From the NCBI GenBank assembly GCA_947471745.1, contig CANJKZ010000084.1:4034001-4098000 (forward strand): a stretch of DNA of 64,000 bases. Reading direction: 5' to 3'. The stretch comes from Closterium sp. Naga37s-1. Its lineage: Eukaryota; Streptophyta; Zygnematophyceae; Desmidiales; Closteriaceae. The notes below the pieces were generated by a model. The model was not told the origin of the DNA and did no database searches. It saw nothing but the letters and a program-made list of their open reading frames with translations. Below are positions 9,946 through 19,163 of this stretch, one piece after another. A program made the translations under genes and the position numbers. Position 1 is the stretch's first letter, and the number at the start of each line of letters is the position of its first letter.

Positions 9946-11800
9946 TTTCTGCTGGTCGTTGACGACTACTCGCGTTACACCACAGTCTTCCCCTTGCGCA
10001 GCAAGGGTGAGGTCACTGAGGTGTTGATCGACTGGATCCGCGGTGCTCGTCGCCAGCTTAGTGAGAGTTTCGGCTCCGACCTTCCTGTTCTGCGTCTGCA
10101 CTCAGACAGAGGCGGGGAGTTTTCCTCCGACCTCCTGAGAGCCTTCTGTCGTTTGGAGGGCATCCGCCAGACGTTCACGCTTCCGGCCTCCCCGCAGCAA
10201 AATGGGATTGCTGAGCGCCGCATTGGCATGGTCATGGATGTCGCTCGCACGTCCATGATCCATGCGGCTGCTCCCCGTTTTCTGTGGCCGTTCGCGGTTC
10301 AGTACGCTGCGCATTAGATCAACCTTCAGCCTCGTGTCTCCTTGCCGGAGACCACACCTACTCTGCGGTGGACGGGGAAGGTTGGCGATGCGTCCGCGTT
10401 TCGTGTCTGGGGATCTCGAGCTTTTGTCCGCGATACTACAGCGGACAAGCTGTCCTCCCGTGCCTTTCCCTGTGTCTTCCTTGGCTTCCCTCCAGACGCA
10501 CCCGGGTGGCAGTTCTACCACCCCACCTCGCGTCGTGTTCTGTCCTCTCAGGACGTCACGTTCGACGAGTCGGTGTCGTACTACCGTCTCTTTCCCTACC
10601 GCACTGCCTCTCCCCCCCCCCCGCCGCTCTTCCTAGCACCAGGTACTCCCCTGGTACACCCCCTCCCCCCCCAGGGTCCTGCCCCCTCAGGTGTGTCCCA
10701 GGTAGACCCTGCCGAGCCGGTCGAGGTAGCTGTCGACTCAGGTGCGGCTAGGGGTGCTGACCCTGCGGGTGCGGGGACTGGGGGTGCTGAGTCTGGGGGT
10801 GCTGAGACTGGGCGTGCTGAGCCTGGGGGTGTGGCGCCTGAGGGTACTGTGTCTGGATGTGCTGAGCCTGCACGTGCTGCGTCTGGAGGTGCTCTAGGTG
10901 TCCCGTCGCGGCGGGAGCCCCTCTCTCCACAGCGGCTTCGTGAGTGGTACTCTCGGCGCTGTCGGGTTGCTGCTGGGGGTGCTGCTGGTGCTGCTGGTGC
11001 TGGAGCTGCTGGAGGTGCTGGTGCTGCTGGAGGTGGTGCTGGTGCTGGAGCTGCTGGAGGTGCTGCTGGTGCTGGAGGTGCTACTGGAGCTACTGGAGGT
11101 GCTGGCGCTGCTGGAGGTGGTGCTGGTGCTGGAGGTGCTGGAGGTGCTGCTGGTGCTGGAGCTGCTGGAGCTGTTGGAGGTGCTGGTGCTGCTGGAGGTG
11201 GTGCTGGTGCTGGAGCTGCTAGAGGTGCTGCTGGTGCTGGAGCTGCTGGAGCTGCTGGAGGTGCTGGTGCTACTGGAGGTGGTGCTGGTGTTGGAGCTGC
11301 AGGAGGTGCTGCTGTTGCTGGTGGTGCTGGTGCTGGAGCTGCTGGAGGCGCTGTGCGGCCGCGGCCCTACTACGTTCCGCTCCTTCAGCAGGTTCTTGGC
11401 TCCCCGCCTTCTCCTGGTCCTCCTCCTCCTTTCCTGAGTCCACCGCCTGTCCAGTCCCAGTCGCAGTTGCAGCCGGCCTCTCCACTGCCTGGTCCTTCTC
11501 CTTACTCTGGTCCGACTAGAGGTCTTACGGAGCATCGTGAGCCTGAGTCTCGTCCTGCGTCGCCTGTCCGTACTGTTCGCGCTGGTCGTGTTTCGCGTCC
11601 GCGTCTTCCTCCTGTCCCAGGCACTCACTCTATGACACTGCATCCTTCTACTGCTCCACAGCGTGTCCCTCTGCCCTCTCCTCCTGCGTCCTCTCTTCCT
11701 GACGGTCCGGACCCGGAGTCTGACTCCCTTCGTGCTGCTAGTCCTACTGTCACCCGCTTTCTGGCCACTGCTGTCACTGACCCGCTTTCGTGCTGCGTCT
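9946..11800 (+). pseudogene. Element B integrase and Gly/Ala-rich linker
   Basis: Continues the frame of the preceding ORF. Integrase core FLLVVDDYSRYTTVF, HSDRGGEFSS and SPQQNGIAERR supplies the second Asp and the Glu. A TAG at 10315-10317 replaces the Gln found in relatives. The C-terminal integrase part follows (LFGP-type region to FDESVSYY). Then comes a linker of GGAE/GGAES-type pentapeptides, an LREW module (SPQRLREWYSRR, near 10920) and about 130 residues of Gly/Ala repeats. A small deletion near 11790, compared with element H, shifts the frame into RT. Two stops plus a shift make this segment defective as it stands. Confidence 0.8.
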
Positions 11801-13615
11801 GCTCTTGTTGCTGAGCTTGTTGACTTTGCTGCAGCCTGTCGCCTAGACTATGCTGCTAGTCTTGTTGCTGAGTCTGCGTCTGCGTCTGTCTGTCCTCCGT
11901 CCGTCGGGGGTGAGTGTGCTCTTGGCACGGACGTCCTTGAGGACAGACAGGAGGACCTTGAGTGTTTTGCTGCTGCTTCACCTCATCTCGTGTCCATGCT
12001 GCTTGCCCCTGAGGGAGACCCGGATGCACTAGACATCCCGACCCCGCGCTCTTACGCAGAGGCGATAGAGGGTCCCTACTCCTCTCAGTGGCAGGCAGCC
12101 ATGGACGCAGAGATGGCTTCCTGGAAGTCCACAGGCACCTACGTAGACGAGGTTCCCCCACCTGGGGCAAACATCGTCAGTGGCATGTGGATCTTCAGGG
12201 TGAAGCGGCCGCCGGGTTCTCCGCCTGCCTTCAAGGCGCGTTACGTTGCACGTGGCTTCAGTCAGCGACAGGGAGTTGACTTCTTTCAGACCTTCTCCCC
12301 TACCCCGAAGATGACCCTTCTTCGGGTACTGCTGCACGTTGCTGGTCAGCGTCACTACGAGCTCCACTCGCTTGACTTCAGCACAGCCTTCCTACAAGGC
12401 AGCCTGCACGAGGAGATCTGGCTGCGCCGCCCACCTGGCTTCACTGGGTCGTTTCCTACTGGTACCCAGTGGAGCCTCCGGCGGCCAGTCTACGGTCTCC
12501 GCCAGGCGCCCCGTGAGTGGCACGACACGCTCAGGACGACTCTTGCTGCTCTTGGTTTTGCTCCTTCCACTGTTGACCCTTCTCTGTTTCTACGCACTGA
12601 CGCTACTCTGCCGCCGTTCTACGTTCTTGTGTACGTAGACGACCTTGTCTTTGCTACTGCTGACACGGAGGCACTCGCCCACGTGAAATCCGAGCTGCAG
12701 AAGAGACACACGTGCACAGACCTGGGTGAGCTCACAAGCTATCTTGGCTTGCGTATCACCCGGGACAGAGCACAGCGCACCATTACCTTGACTCAGTCAC
12801 ACATGGTGCAGCAGGTCCTTCAGCGCTTCGGCTTCACCTACTCCTCGCCACAGTCCACTCCTCTGCCTACCGGTCACTCGCTCTCAGCTCCACCTTCGGA
12901 CGAGTCCGTAGAGCCGAGTGGCCCGTATCCAGAGCTTGTGGGCTGCCTCATGTACCTGATGACTTGCACACGACCTGACCTCGCATACCCTCTCAGCCTT
13001 CTGGCTCGCTACGTGGCTCCCGGCAGGCACCGAAAGGTGCACTGGGATGCTGCGAAGAGGGTGATGCGATACTTGTGCAGTACATCGGGCATGGGGCTCG
13101 TGCTTGGAGGACGGGCTCGAGTTGTCCTCACTGGTCACGCTGACGCCTCCTGGGTTGACGACTTGGCTACGCAGCGGTCGTCACAGGGTTACACCTTCAG
13201 CCTTGGCTCCGGTTCTGTCTCCTGGCGGTCTACCCGCTCTTCTTCTGTTCTCAGCTCCAGTTGCGAGGCTGAGATCTACGCTGGGGCCATGGCTGCACAG
13301 GAGCTTCGCTGGCTCACCTACCTGCTGACCGACTTGGGAGAGGCGCCTCGTTCTCCTCCAGTTCTATACGTCGACAACAAGGCCATGCTGGCCTTGTGTC
13401 AGGAGCACAGACTGGAGCACAGAACGAAGCACATTGCTCTGCGTTACTTCCTTGCTCGAGAGTTGCAGCAGCGTGGCCAGCTTCGTCTTGCTTACGTGGC
13501 CTCTCAGGCCAACACTGCTGATGTTTTCACCAAGGCACTTCAGCCTTGTGATCATCAGCGTTTCTGTACTGTGTTAGGCCTTGTACCTACTGTGCCTCAC
13601 TTGTTGACTTCTTGA
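11801..13615 (+). CDS. Element B reverse transcriptase and RNase H
   Basis: An open frame of about 600 codons. RT begins near DAEMASWKSTGTYVDEVPPP, then FRVKRPPG and ARGFSQRQGVDFFQTFSP. The palm motif FSTAFLQG and the catalytic YVDDLVFA (near 12630) follow. Connection LMYLMTCTRPDLAYPLSLL leads into RNase H: SCEAEIYAGAMAAQELRW, VDNKAMLALCQEHRLEHRTKHI and NTADVFTKAL. Length and order match copia RT-RNase H, and no internal stop is present. The start shown is where homology resumes after the frameshift, not a true initiation codon. Confidence 0.88.
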   Translation, partial: ALVAELVDFAAACRLDYAASLVAESASASVCPPSVGGECALGTDVLEDRQEDLECFAAASPHLVSMLLAPEGDPDALDIPTPRSYAEAIEGPYSSQWQAAMDAEMASWKSTGTYVDEVPPPGANIVSGMWIFRVKRPPGSPPAFKARYVARGFSQRQGVDFFQTFSPTPKMTLLRVLLHVAGQRHYELHSLDFSTAFLQGSLHEEIWLRRPPGFTGSFPTGTQWSLRRPVYGLRQAPREWHDTLRTTLAALGFAPSTVDPSLFLRTDATLPPFYVLVYVDDLVFATADTEALAHVKSELQKRHTCTDLGELTSYLGLRITRDRAQRTITLTQSHMVQQVLQRFGFTYSSPQSTPLPTGHSLSAPPSDESVEPSGPYPELVGCLMYLMTCTRPDLAYPLSLLARYVAPGRHRKVHWDAAKRVMRYLCSTSGMGLVLGGRARVVLTGHADASWVDDLATQRSSQGYTFSLGSGSVSWRSTRSSSVLSSSCEAEIYAGAMAAQELRWLTYLLTDLGEAPRSPPVLYVDNKAMLALCQEHRLEHRTKHIALRYFLARELQQRGQLRLAYVASQANTADVFTKALQPCDHQRFCTVLGLVPTVPHLLTS

Positions 13616-13844
13616 CTCTGCTTGTACTGTACTCTATATACTTCTACCTGCATGCTTACACTTGCTAGGTTGTGTTCACTGTATTGTTTGCTTTCCTTTA
13701 TATAACTCTGCATGTGAACTGGCCTTCTGGCCCTTTGCTTGTGCTCAGACTGTGTGGTGACTTTGTGATCCACCCTGAGTTTGCTTTGTCTTTCTTGACT
13801 GGTCTTGTGACCCCTTGTTCTCCCCCACTTTGCCTATGGGGGTG
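13616..13844 (+). other. Element B 3' untranslated region and polypurine tract
   Basis: About 230 bp between the pol stop and the 3' LTR. It is closely similar to 57710-57936 of element H, including CTGCATGTGAACTGGCC and TGATCCACCC blocks, and ends in the PPT TATGGGGGTG. It is better conserved than a neutral spacer would need to be, but recent common ancestry could explain that. Confidence 0.75.
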
Positions 13845-13975
13845 TGTCAAACATATATTTACTATAGTCTGTCTAGGCTGTAGTGGGGTAGTCCTTAGAG
13901 GGTACAACACTTGTGTTTCCTACTTGTACCCTTCTCATTTCCTAATTCAATCATTCTTTCGTCTATTCTCTCACA
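13845..13975 (+). repeat. 3' LTR of element B (131 bp)
   Basis: Matches the 5' LTR except for CCTTAG versus CCTGAG and a 2-bp deletion (ACTTGTG versus ACTTCTGTG). TGACG follows at 13976-13980. Confidence 0.93.
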
Positions 13976-14986
13976 TGACGAACGCTGAATCGCCTAGTTG
14001 TCGGCCCAAGAAGCGTCGGAGTGTCCTGTGAGTACCACTGAAACTTGTCCTCCAAACACGAGCCCCATACTCAATGTACAGCACAAGTAACGCAAGTACC
14101 CTCTTCACAGCAATCCCACTGCACCTTTCGGTGTCTACCGGGAGCCACGTAGCGAGCCAGAAGGCTGAGAGGGTACGCGAGGTCAGGTCGTGTGCATGTC
14201 ATCAGGTACATGAGGCAACCCACAAGCTTTGGATACGGACCACTCGGCTCTACCGACTCGTCCGAAGGTGGAGCCGAGAGCGAATGGCCGGTAGGCAGAG
14301 GAGTGGGCTGTGGCAAGGAGTACTAGAAGCCGAAGCGCTGAAGGACCTGGTGCACTGTGCTCTGTCCCGAGTGATCTGCAAGCCAAGATAGCTTCGCAGC
14401 TCACCCAGGTCAGTGCAGGTGTGTCTCTCCTGCAGCTCCGCCTTCACTAGGGCCAGTGCCTCAGTGTCAGCAGATTAGCAAAAACCAAGTCGTCGACGTA
14501 CACGAGAACGTAGAACGGCGACAGGGTAGTGGCGGTGCATAGAAACAGCGACGGGTCAGCAGAGGAAGGAGCAAACCCAAGAGCCGCAAGTGTCGTCCTC
14601 ACTGTGTCGTTCCACTCGCGGGGCGCCTGGCGTAGACCGTAGACTGGCCGCTGGAGGCTCCACTGGGTACCCGCAAGAAACAACCCAGTGAAGCCAGGTG
14701 GGCGGCACAGCTAGATCTCCTCGTGAAGGCTGCCCTGCAAGAAAGCTGTGGAGAAGTCGAGGGAGTGCAGCTCGTAGTCACGCTGTGCTGCAACGTGCAA
14801 CAACACCCGAAGAGTAGTCAACTTCGGGGTGGGGGAGAAGGTCTAGAAGAAGTTGACCCCCTGTCGCTGACTAAAGCCTCGAGCAATGTAACGCACCTTG
14901 AAGGCAGACGGAGAACCTAGCGGCCGCTTCACCCTGAAAATCCACATGCCATCGACTATGTTCGCCCTAGGAGGAGGAACCTCGTG
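13976..14986 (-). pseudogene. Element C RT and RNase H, middle piece
   Basis: Minus-strand copia RT in several frames. WSLQRPVYGLRQAPREWND (about 14600-14680), catalytic FYVLVYVDDLVFA (about 14480-14520), then ELQERHTCTDLGELRSYLGL. Next are PTPLPTGHSLSAPPSDE and LMYLMTCTRPDLAYPLSLLARYV, and the start of RNase H up to the B junction at 13981. Several frameshifts separate these. The segment is bounded on the right by the solo LTR at 14987. Confidence 0.8.
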
Positions 14987-15817
14987 TGTTGGTGCAATCC
15001 TATGGTTTGCACTCGGCTTGTTGTCCGTGTGCGTGCATGCGTGTGGGCATGGAATGGTATAAAGACATGAGATAATATATATTTCAGGCTTATATTAGTG
15101 TGTGAATGATGAGTCATGATGTCGAATGTGTGTGTGTCCAGTCAATAGCGAGTCATCGCTAGTCGCGTGTTATGTTGTCGTTTGAGTGTCTCGCGCGGTT
15201 ACTATTTCGTCGTTTGTGTGTCTCGCGCGGTTTCTATTTTGTCGTATGTGGAATGCTCGGCTGTCGCAGGTGTGTTCAGCAGACCCATCAAGAACTCAAG
15301 GATGAGTTTATGATGAAGAACCAGAGCCTCGGTTTCAAGACTCAAGTGATCGCGAAGCCTGCGAAAAAGGTACACCTCAAGATATTGAGAATAGTTATAT
15401 TACTTTTTGTAGTGTAACATTTCACTTGGTGTAGGCCCTTGTGAAGGGTAGTTTCGAGACCATTCGTGGTTGGGGACAGTGTGGCACTGTTCCACATCAC
15501 TGTACCTCGGCTCTTGGGGTTTGTAGGAGCTGGGAGTCATTCCCAACTCGTAACCCTTCCTAATTTGTGTTCTAAGACTATAGTGGCTGCCATAGTGCCA
15601 TTCGTTCAAACCAATGTTGCGTCGTGAATACTTGATAAAATCCTGCGATGTAAATTGCCTATTGTAGGCGACCTCAAGACGCTCCAGATCTAATTGATAG
15701 AAATTCAGTTGAAGCTGTGAACAGAACGCTATCAACGTTTGAAGACGCCGTGCAGAAATCCAACTGTGCACTCGATCTTTCGTTTTAGGCACATTCAAGC
15801 CTACTGTGACTATAACA
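14987..15817 (+). repeat. Solo LTR of family 2 inside element C
   Basis: TGTTGGTGCAATCC to GACTATAACA, 831 bp, matching the ends of the E, I and J LTRs. No PBS, PPT or internal region remains, so it is a product of LTR-LTR recombination. The flanks TCGTG (14982-14986) and TCCTC (15818-15822) look like one TCGTC duplication with one change in each copy. Uninterrupted element C sequence (CCTCGTCGACG-type) is re-formed if the LTR is removed. It has a TATA-like AATATATATTTC near 15072. Confidence 0.85.
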
Positions 15818-18332
15818 TCCTCGACGTAGGTGCATGTGGACTTCCAGGAAGCCATCTCTGCGTCCATGGCTGTTTGCCACTGAGAGGAGTACTCACCCGC
15901 GATCGCCTGAGCGTAAGAGCGCGGGGTAGGGATGTCAATTGCATCCGGGTCTCCCCAAGGGCAAAGCAGCATGGATGCGAAACGAGATAAACCGGTCGCA
16001 AGACACTTAAGCTCAAACTGCCTGTCCTCAAGGACGTCACAGCCAAGGGCAGGCTCACCCCCGACGGACGGAGGACAGACATACTCAGAGTCAGTAACAA
16101 GACTCGCGACGTAGTCGAGACGACTCCTAGCAGCAAAGTCGACTAGCTCAGTGACTAGGGAAAACGCAGGAGTAGACTCAAAGTTCGGTTCAGTGACGAC
16201 AGTAGAGAAAAGACGAGTGACACTAGAACTGGCAGCACGAGCAAGGTCTGACTCAGGGTCAGGAATGTCAGGAACAGAAGACGCCGGATGAGACGGTAGG
16301 GCAACACACTATGGAACAGAAGAAGGACAAATTGCCATAACGTGAGTGCATGGGATAGCAGGAGGACAAGAACGGGCGACACAACGAGCACGAACAGGTG
16401 TTGAAGCATGAGTCTGAGGCTCCCGACGCTCAGTCAGGGACTCAGTCACCTCAGTGTGAGGAGCAAGAGCAGGCATCAGGGAGCCAGGCAGTAGCTGTGG
16501 CTGAGACTGTTTGTTGGTGGACACATGAGAGGTGGAGTGAAGCCAGTGAAAGACGGGAGACTAAGAACCTGGTGAAGGGCGGAGTCAGGCGGTGGCAGGG
16601 ACGACTGTGGCTTCGGGTAGAAAAACGGTCAGCGCGGCGCAGTACCTGTACCATCAGCAGCTCCAGTACCTCCAGCTCTAGCGCCTCAAGTACCAGCAGC
16701 ACCTCCAGCACCTCTAGTACCTCCAGCTCCAGCGCCTCCAGCACCAGCAGCAGCTCCAGCACCTCTAGCACCAGTAGCACCAGCACCTCCATTGTCAGCA
16801 GCTCCAGTACCCCCAGCACCTCCAGTAGCACCTCCAGCACCTCCAGCACCAGCAGCACCACCAGCTCTTGCAGCTCCAGTACCTCCAGTATGAACACCTC
16901 CAGGACCAGCAGCTCCAGCACCTCCAGTACCTCTAGCTCTAGCGCCTCCAGCACTAGCAGCGCCACCAAGACTAGCAGCACCTCCAGCACCTCCAGAACC
17001 AGCACCTCCAGTGCAAGCAGCTCCAGCAGCTCTAGTAGCACCTCCAGCACCTCCAGCACCAGCAGCACCAGCACCTCCAGTACCTCTTGTACCTCCAGCT
17101 CCAGCAGCACCAGCACCTCCAGCACCCCCAGTAGCAGCAGCTCGAGGATCTGTAAAAATCCAAGCTCTAGCACCAGAGCGGCCTTGCCGAACGACCCATT
17201 CACGAAGCTGCTGCGGTGAGGGCGTCTCGAGTCGACTAGGCGGCTGCTGCTGTCCAACGCCAGGACCTGCAGCAGGAGCACCCACGGCCCCACCACCACT
17301 AGGACTCGCAGCACCCCCAGAGTCAGCACCCCCAAAGTCAGCACCCCCAGAACCCTCACCCCCAGTCTCAGCACCCCCAGGACCAGCACCCCCAGTCTCA
17401 GCACCCCCAAGACCAGCACCCCCAGTCTCAGCACCCCCAGGACCAGCACCTCCTGCGTCCTCACCTCCAGTGTCACCACCCCCAGCAGCACAAGTGTCCA
17501 CACCTACAGGCTGCAGAGGCGGCGAAGACGGTCGAGGCGGAAAACCAGGAGGGGTCTCCAAGCGTGGAGAGTGACGAGTGGTTGCTGTGTTGTCAGCAGC
17601 GGGGTCACCCCCCTCAGCTGGGCCAGAGGTGTCAGAGGAGATCACGAAAGGCTCAACCAAAGGGGGTGGGTCTACCCGAGACACACCTGAGGGAGCAAGA
17701 CCCTGTGGGGGGAGGGGGGCTACCGGGGGAGGGAACTGGTACTAGGAAGAGAGGCGCCAGGGGGACTGGGTGGGATGCGTGCGGGTGGAGCCTGTAGTAA
17801 CAGACATACTCGTCAAAGGTGACGTCCTGGGAGGACAGGACTCGACGCGAGCAAGGGTGGTAAAACTGCCACGGCGGGGCGTCGGTAGGGAAGCCCAGGA
17901 AGGCGCAGCGGAGAGTGCGAGGAGAGAGCTTGCTCGCGGTGGTATCGCGAACAAGAGAGAGCGCGCCCCAGACCCGAAACGCCGACGCATCGCCAACCTC
18001 TCCCGTCCAACGGAGTGTGGGCGAGGTCTCTGGCAAAGAGACACGGGGCCAGAGGTTGAGCTGATGCGCGGCGTATCGGACCGCAAACGGCCACAGAAAA
18101 TGGGGAGCAACCGCATGGATCATGGAGGTACGAGCAACCGCCATGATCAAGCCAATGCGACGCTCAGCAATCCCATTTTGCTGTGGAGAGGCCGAAAGCG
18201 TGAACGACTGGACGATGCCATTGTCTCGACAGAACTCCGCAAGGAGGCCGGAAGAGAACTCACCACCCCTGTTAGAGTGCAGATGCAGGACTGGAAGGTC
18301 CCGTCGGAACCGCTCACGCAGCTGGTGACGAG
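15818..18332 (-). pseudogene. Element C RT start, low-complexity linker and integrase C-terminal half
   Basis: Minus strand. From the TRIM leftwards: integrase after the second Asp region (PQQNGIAERRIGLIMAVARTS, about 18140-18200), then RTLRCAFLGFPTDAPP and FDEYVCYY. Next is a linker with GGAETGGAG-type pentapeptides and an LREW module (SPQQLREWVVRQ, near 17200). A Gly/Ala/Thr-rich tract follows (about 16680-17150), then the acidic leader into RT (SYAQAIAGEYSSQWQ...DAEMASWKS near 15850-15950). Several frameshifts and stops are present. The antisense Ser/Thr-rich and Leu/Val-rich ORFs here are repeat shadows. Confidence 0.75.
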
Positions 18333-18473
18333 TGTCAGAATCCCAACCACTAGACCATTTGGATAAAAGGGCTTGTTAAGTAGCGGGTCAGTGCGCCCAT
18401 AACCCCCCAGGCGAACACGCCTGTAACCCTTCCCTAGGATCAATCGGGCATCCACAATGCAGATCTACTGACA
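18333..18473 (-). repeat. TRIM 3' LTR (141 bp)
   Basis: Carries its own A box (18347-18357), a T4 tract on the minus strand (18365-18368) that could end a Pol III transcript, and a minus-strand CAA (18373-18375). ACGAG flanks it on the left. Confidence 0.9.
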
Positions 18474-18509
18474 CCCCCCCGCACTGGGATGCCCGAAGTG
18501 CACACACTG

Positions 18510-18567
18510 GGATTCGAACCCGAGACCTTCGCTCTGATACCATGTCAGAATCCCAACCACTAGACCA
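18510..18567 (-). promoter_or_regulatory. tRNA-like A box/B box spanning the TRIM LTR-PBS junction
   Basis: Minus strand: A box TGGTCTAGTGG (18557-18567) fits TRGYNNANNNG and lies in the 5' LTR. B box GGTTCGAATCC (18510-18520) is a full consensus match and lies in the internal domain. The gap is 36 bp, normal for a tRNA gene, and holds the LTR end and the PBS, in the place of the anticodon arm. The 5' half resembles tRNA-Glu/Asp-type D-arm sequence. Transcription by Pol III is inferred, not shown. Confidence 0.65.
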
Positions 18568-18683
18568 TTGGGATAAAAGGGCTTGTTAAGTAGCGGGTCA
18601 GTGCGCCCATAACCCCCCAGGCGAACGCACTTGTAACCCTTCCCTAGGATCAATCGGGCATCCACAGTGCAGATCTACTGACA
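18543..18683 (-). repeat. TRIM 5' LTR (141 bp)
   Basis: Differs from the other copy at about five positions, for example CCATTGGGAT versus CCATTTGGAT. It is followed on the minus strand by the PBS with no spacer. Confidence 0.9.
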
Positions 18684-19163
18684 ACGAGTAGCGCGGATCC
18701 AGGGGATCAAAACACCGTTGACGACCGCCTTGCTGCGCAAGGGGAAGACCGTGGTGTAGCGCGTGTAGTCGTCAACGACCAGCAGGAAGTAGCGCTCCTG
18801 GTCCGTCCCACTGACGCGGGCGGGGTCCCACACATCCATGTGGAGAGTCTGCAGAGGAGCAATGGTCGGAGGAAACGAGGAGGAGTGAGGAGCGGCGCAC
18901 TGCCGCCCCTCGACGTAGGGAAGGCACGGCGGGGCAGGCGAGCGCGGGAGGGGGGGCAGAGACCTGGGAAGGCCAAAGACAAGGAGACGGGAGTGCATGC
19001 TACGCAGACGCTGCAGAGAGGGGTGACCAAGTCGGTGGTGCCAGAGGAGAGTCTGGTGGGAAAGTACCCGACACGAGCAAGACGCTGCAAGCTGACAGGG
19101 CAGGGCGGCACGGCTCGGCAGGGCTGGGCGGTGCGGCTCAGGCTGGGCGGCGCGGCGAGACAA
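18684..19163 (-). pseudogene. Element C GAG_pre-integrase and integrase N-terminal half
   Basis: Minus-strand open stretch with SHQTLLWHHRLGHPSLQRL and a second Cys pair (PPCLPYVEGRQ). Integrase LHMDVWDPARVSG (first Asp) and YFLLVVDDYTRYTTVFPL follow. It is cut by the TRIM after WIRATR, and the sequence resumes in frame-like fashion at 18332. Upstream there is no gag or protease; the reading runs straight into GC-rich leader. C therefore lost those domains, and its mobilisation would have needed a helper element. Confidence 0.8.

Larger units (their letters stand above)
6130..13975 (+). mobile_element. Complete copia retrotransposon B (family 1, 7.8 kb)
   Basis: Complete structure: 5' LTR 6130-6262, PBS TGGTATAGAGC from 6263, GC-rich leader, gag-pol, PPT TATGGGGGTG, 3' LTR 13845-13975. 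A perfect target duplication TGACG lies at 6125-6129 and 13976-13980. The LTRs differ by one substitution and one 2-bp indel, so insertion is recent. It landed in the RNase H domain of element C, whose codons resume across the junction. Pol has two nonsense changes and one frameshift (see coding entries), so this copy is probably not autonomous now. Confidence 0.95.
18333..18683 (-). mobile_element. Complete TRIM with tRNA-like Pol III promoter boxes
   Basis: Two 141-bp direct repeats (18333-18473 and 18543-18683) with termini TGTCAG...CTGACA surround only 69 bp. A perfect 5-bp target duplication ACGAG lies at 18328-18332 and 18684-18688. On the minus strand, PBS TGGTATCAGAGC (18531-18542) directly abuts the 5' LTR and a PPT GCGGGGGGG (18474-18482) directly abuts the 3' LTR. 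It is therefore a terminal-repeat retrotransposon in miniature with no coding capacity. The LTRs differ at about five sites. It interrupts the integrase of element C. Unusually, an A box lies in the LTR and a B box lies in the internal region. Confidence 0.92.

Noticed and set aside
10894..11643. Antisense 249-codon Ser/Thr-rich ORF in element B
   Set aside because: Shadow of the Gly/Ala repeat in pol.
15172..15417. Sense ORF in the family 2 LTR (ELKDEF...QVIAKPAKK)
   Set aside because: Recurs in other LTR copies but is broken or shifted in several, with no consistent start; I judged the antisense ORF the better candidate and keep only that one as a finding.
16398..17219. Ser/Thr-rich plus-strand ORF and Leu/Val-rich minus-strand ORF over the C linker
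   Set aside because: Out-of-frame shadows of the Gly/Ala-rich integrase-RT linker.
18490..18580. A genuine tRNA gene on the minus strand
   Set aside because: A and B boxes are present, but the anticodon arm is replaced by the PBS and an LTR boundary. The acceptor and T stems do not pair well. It is part of the TRIM.
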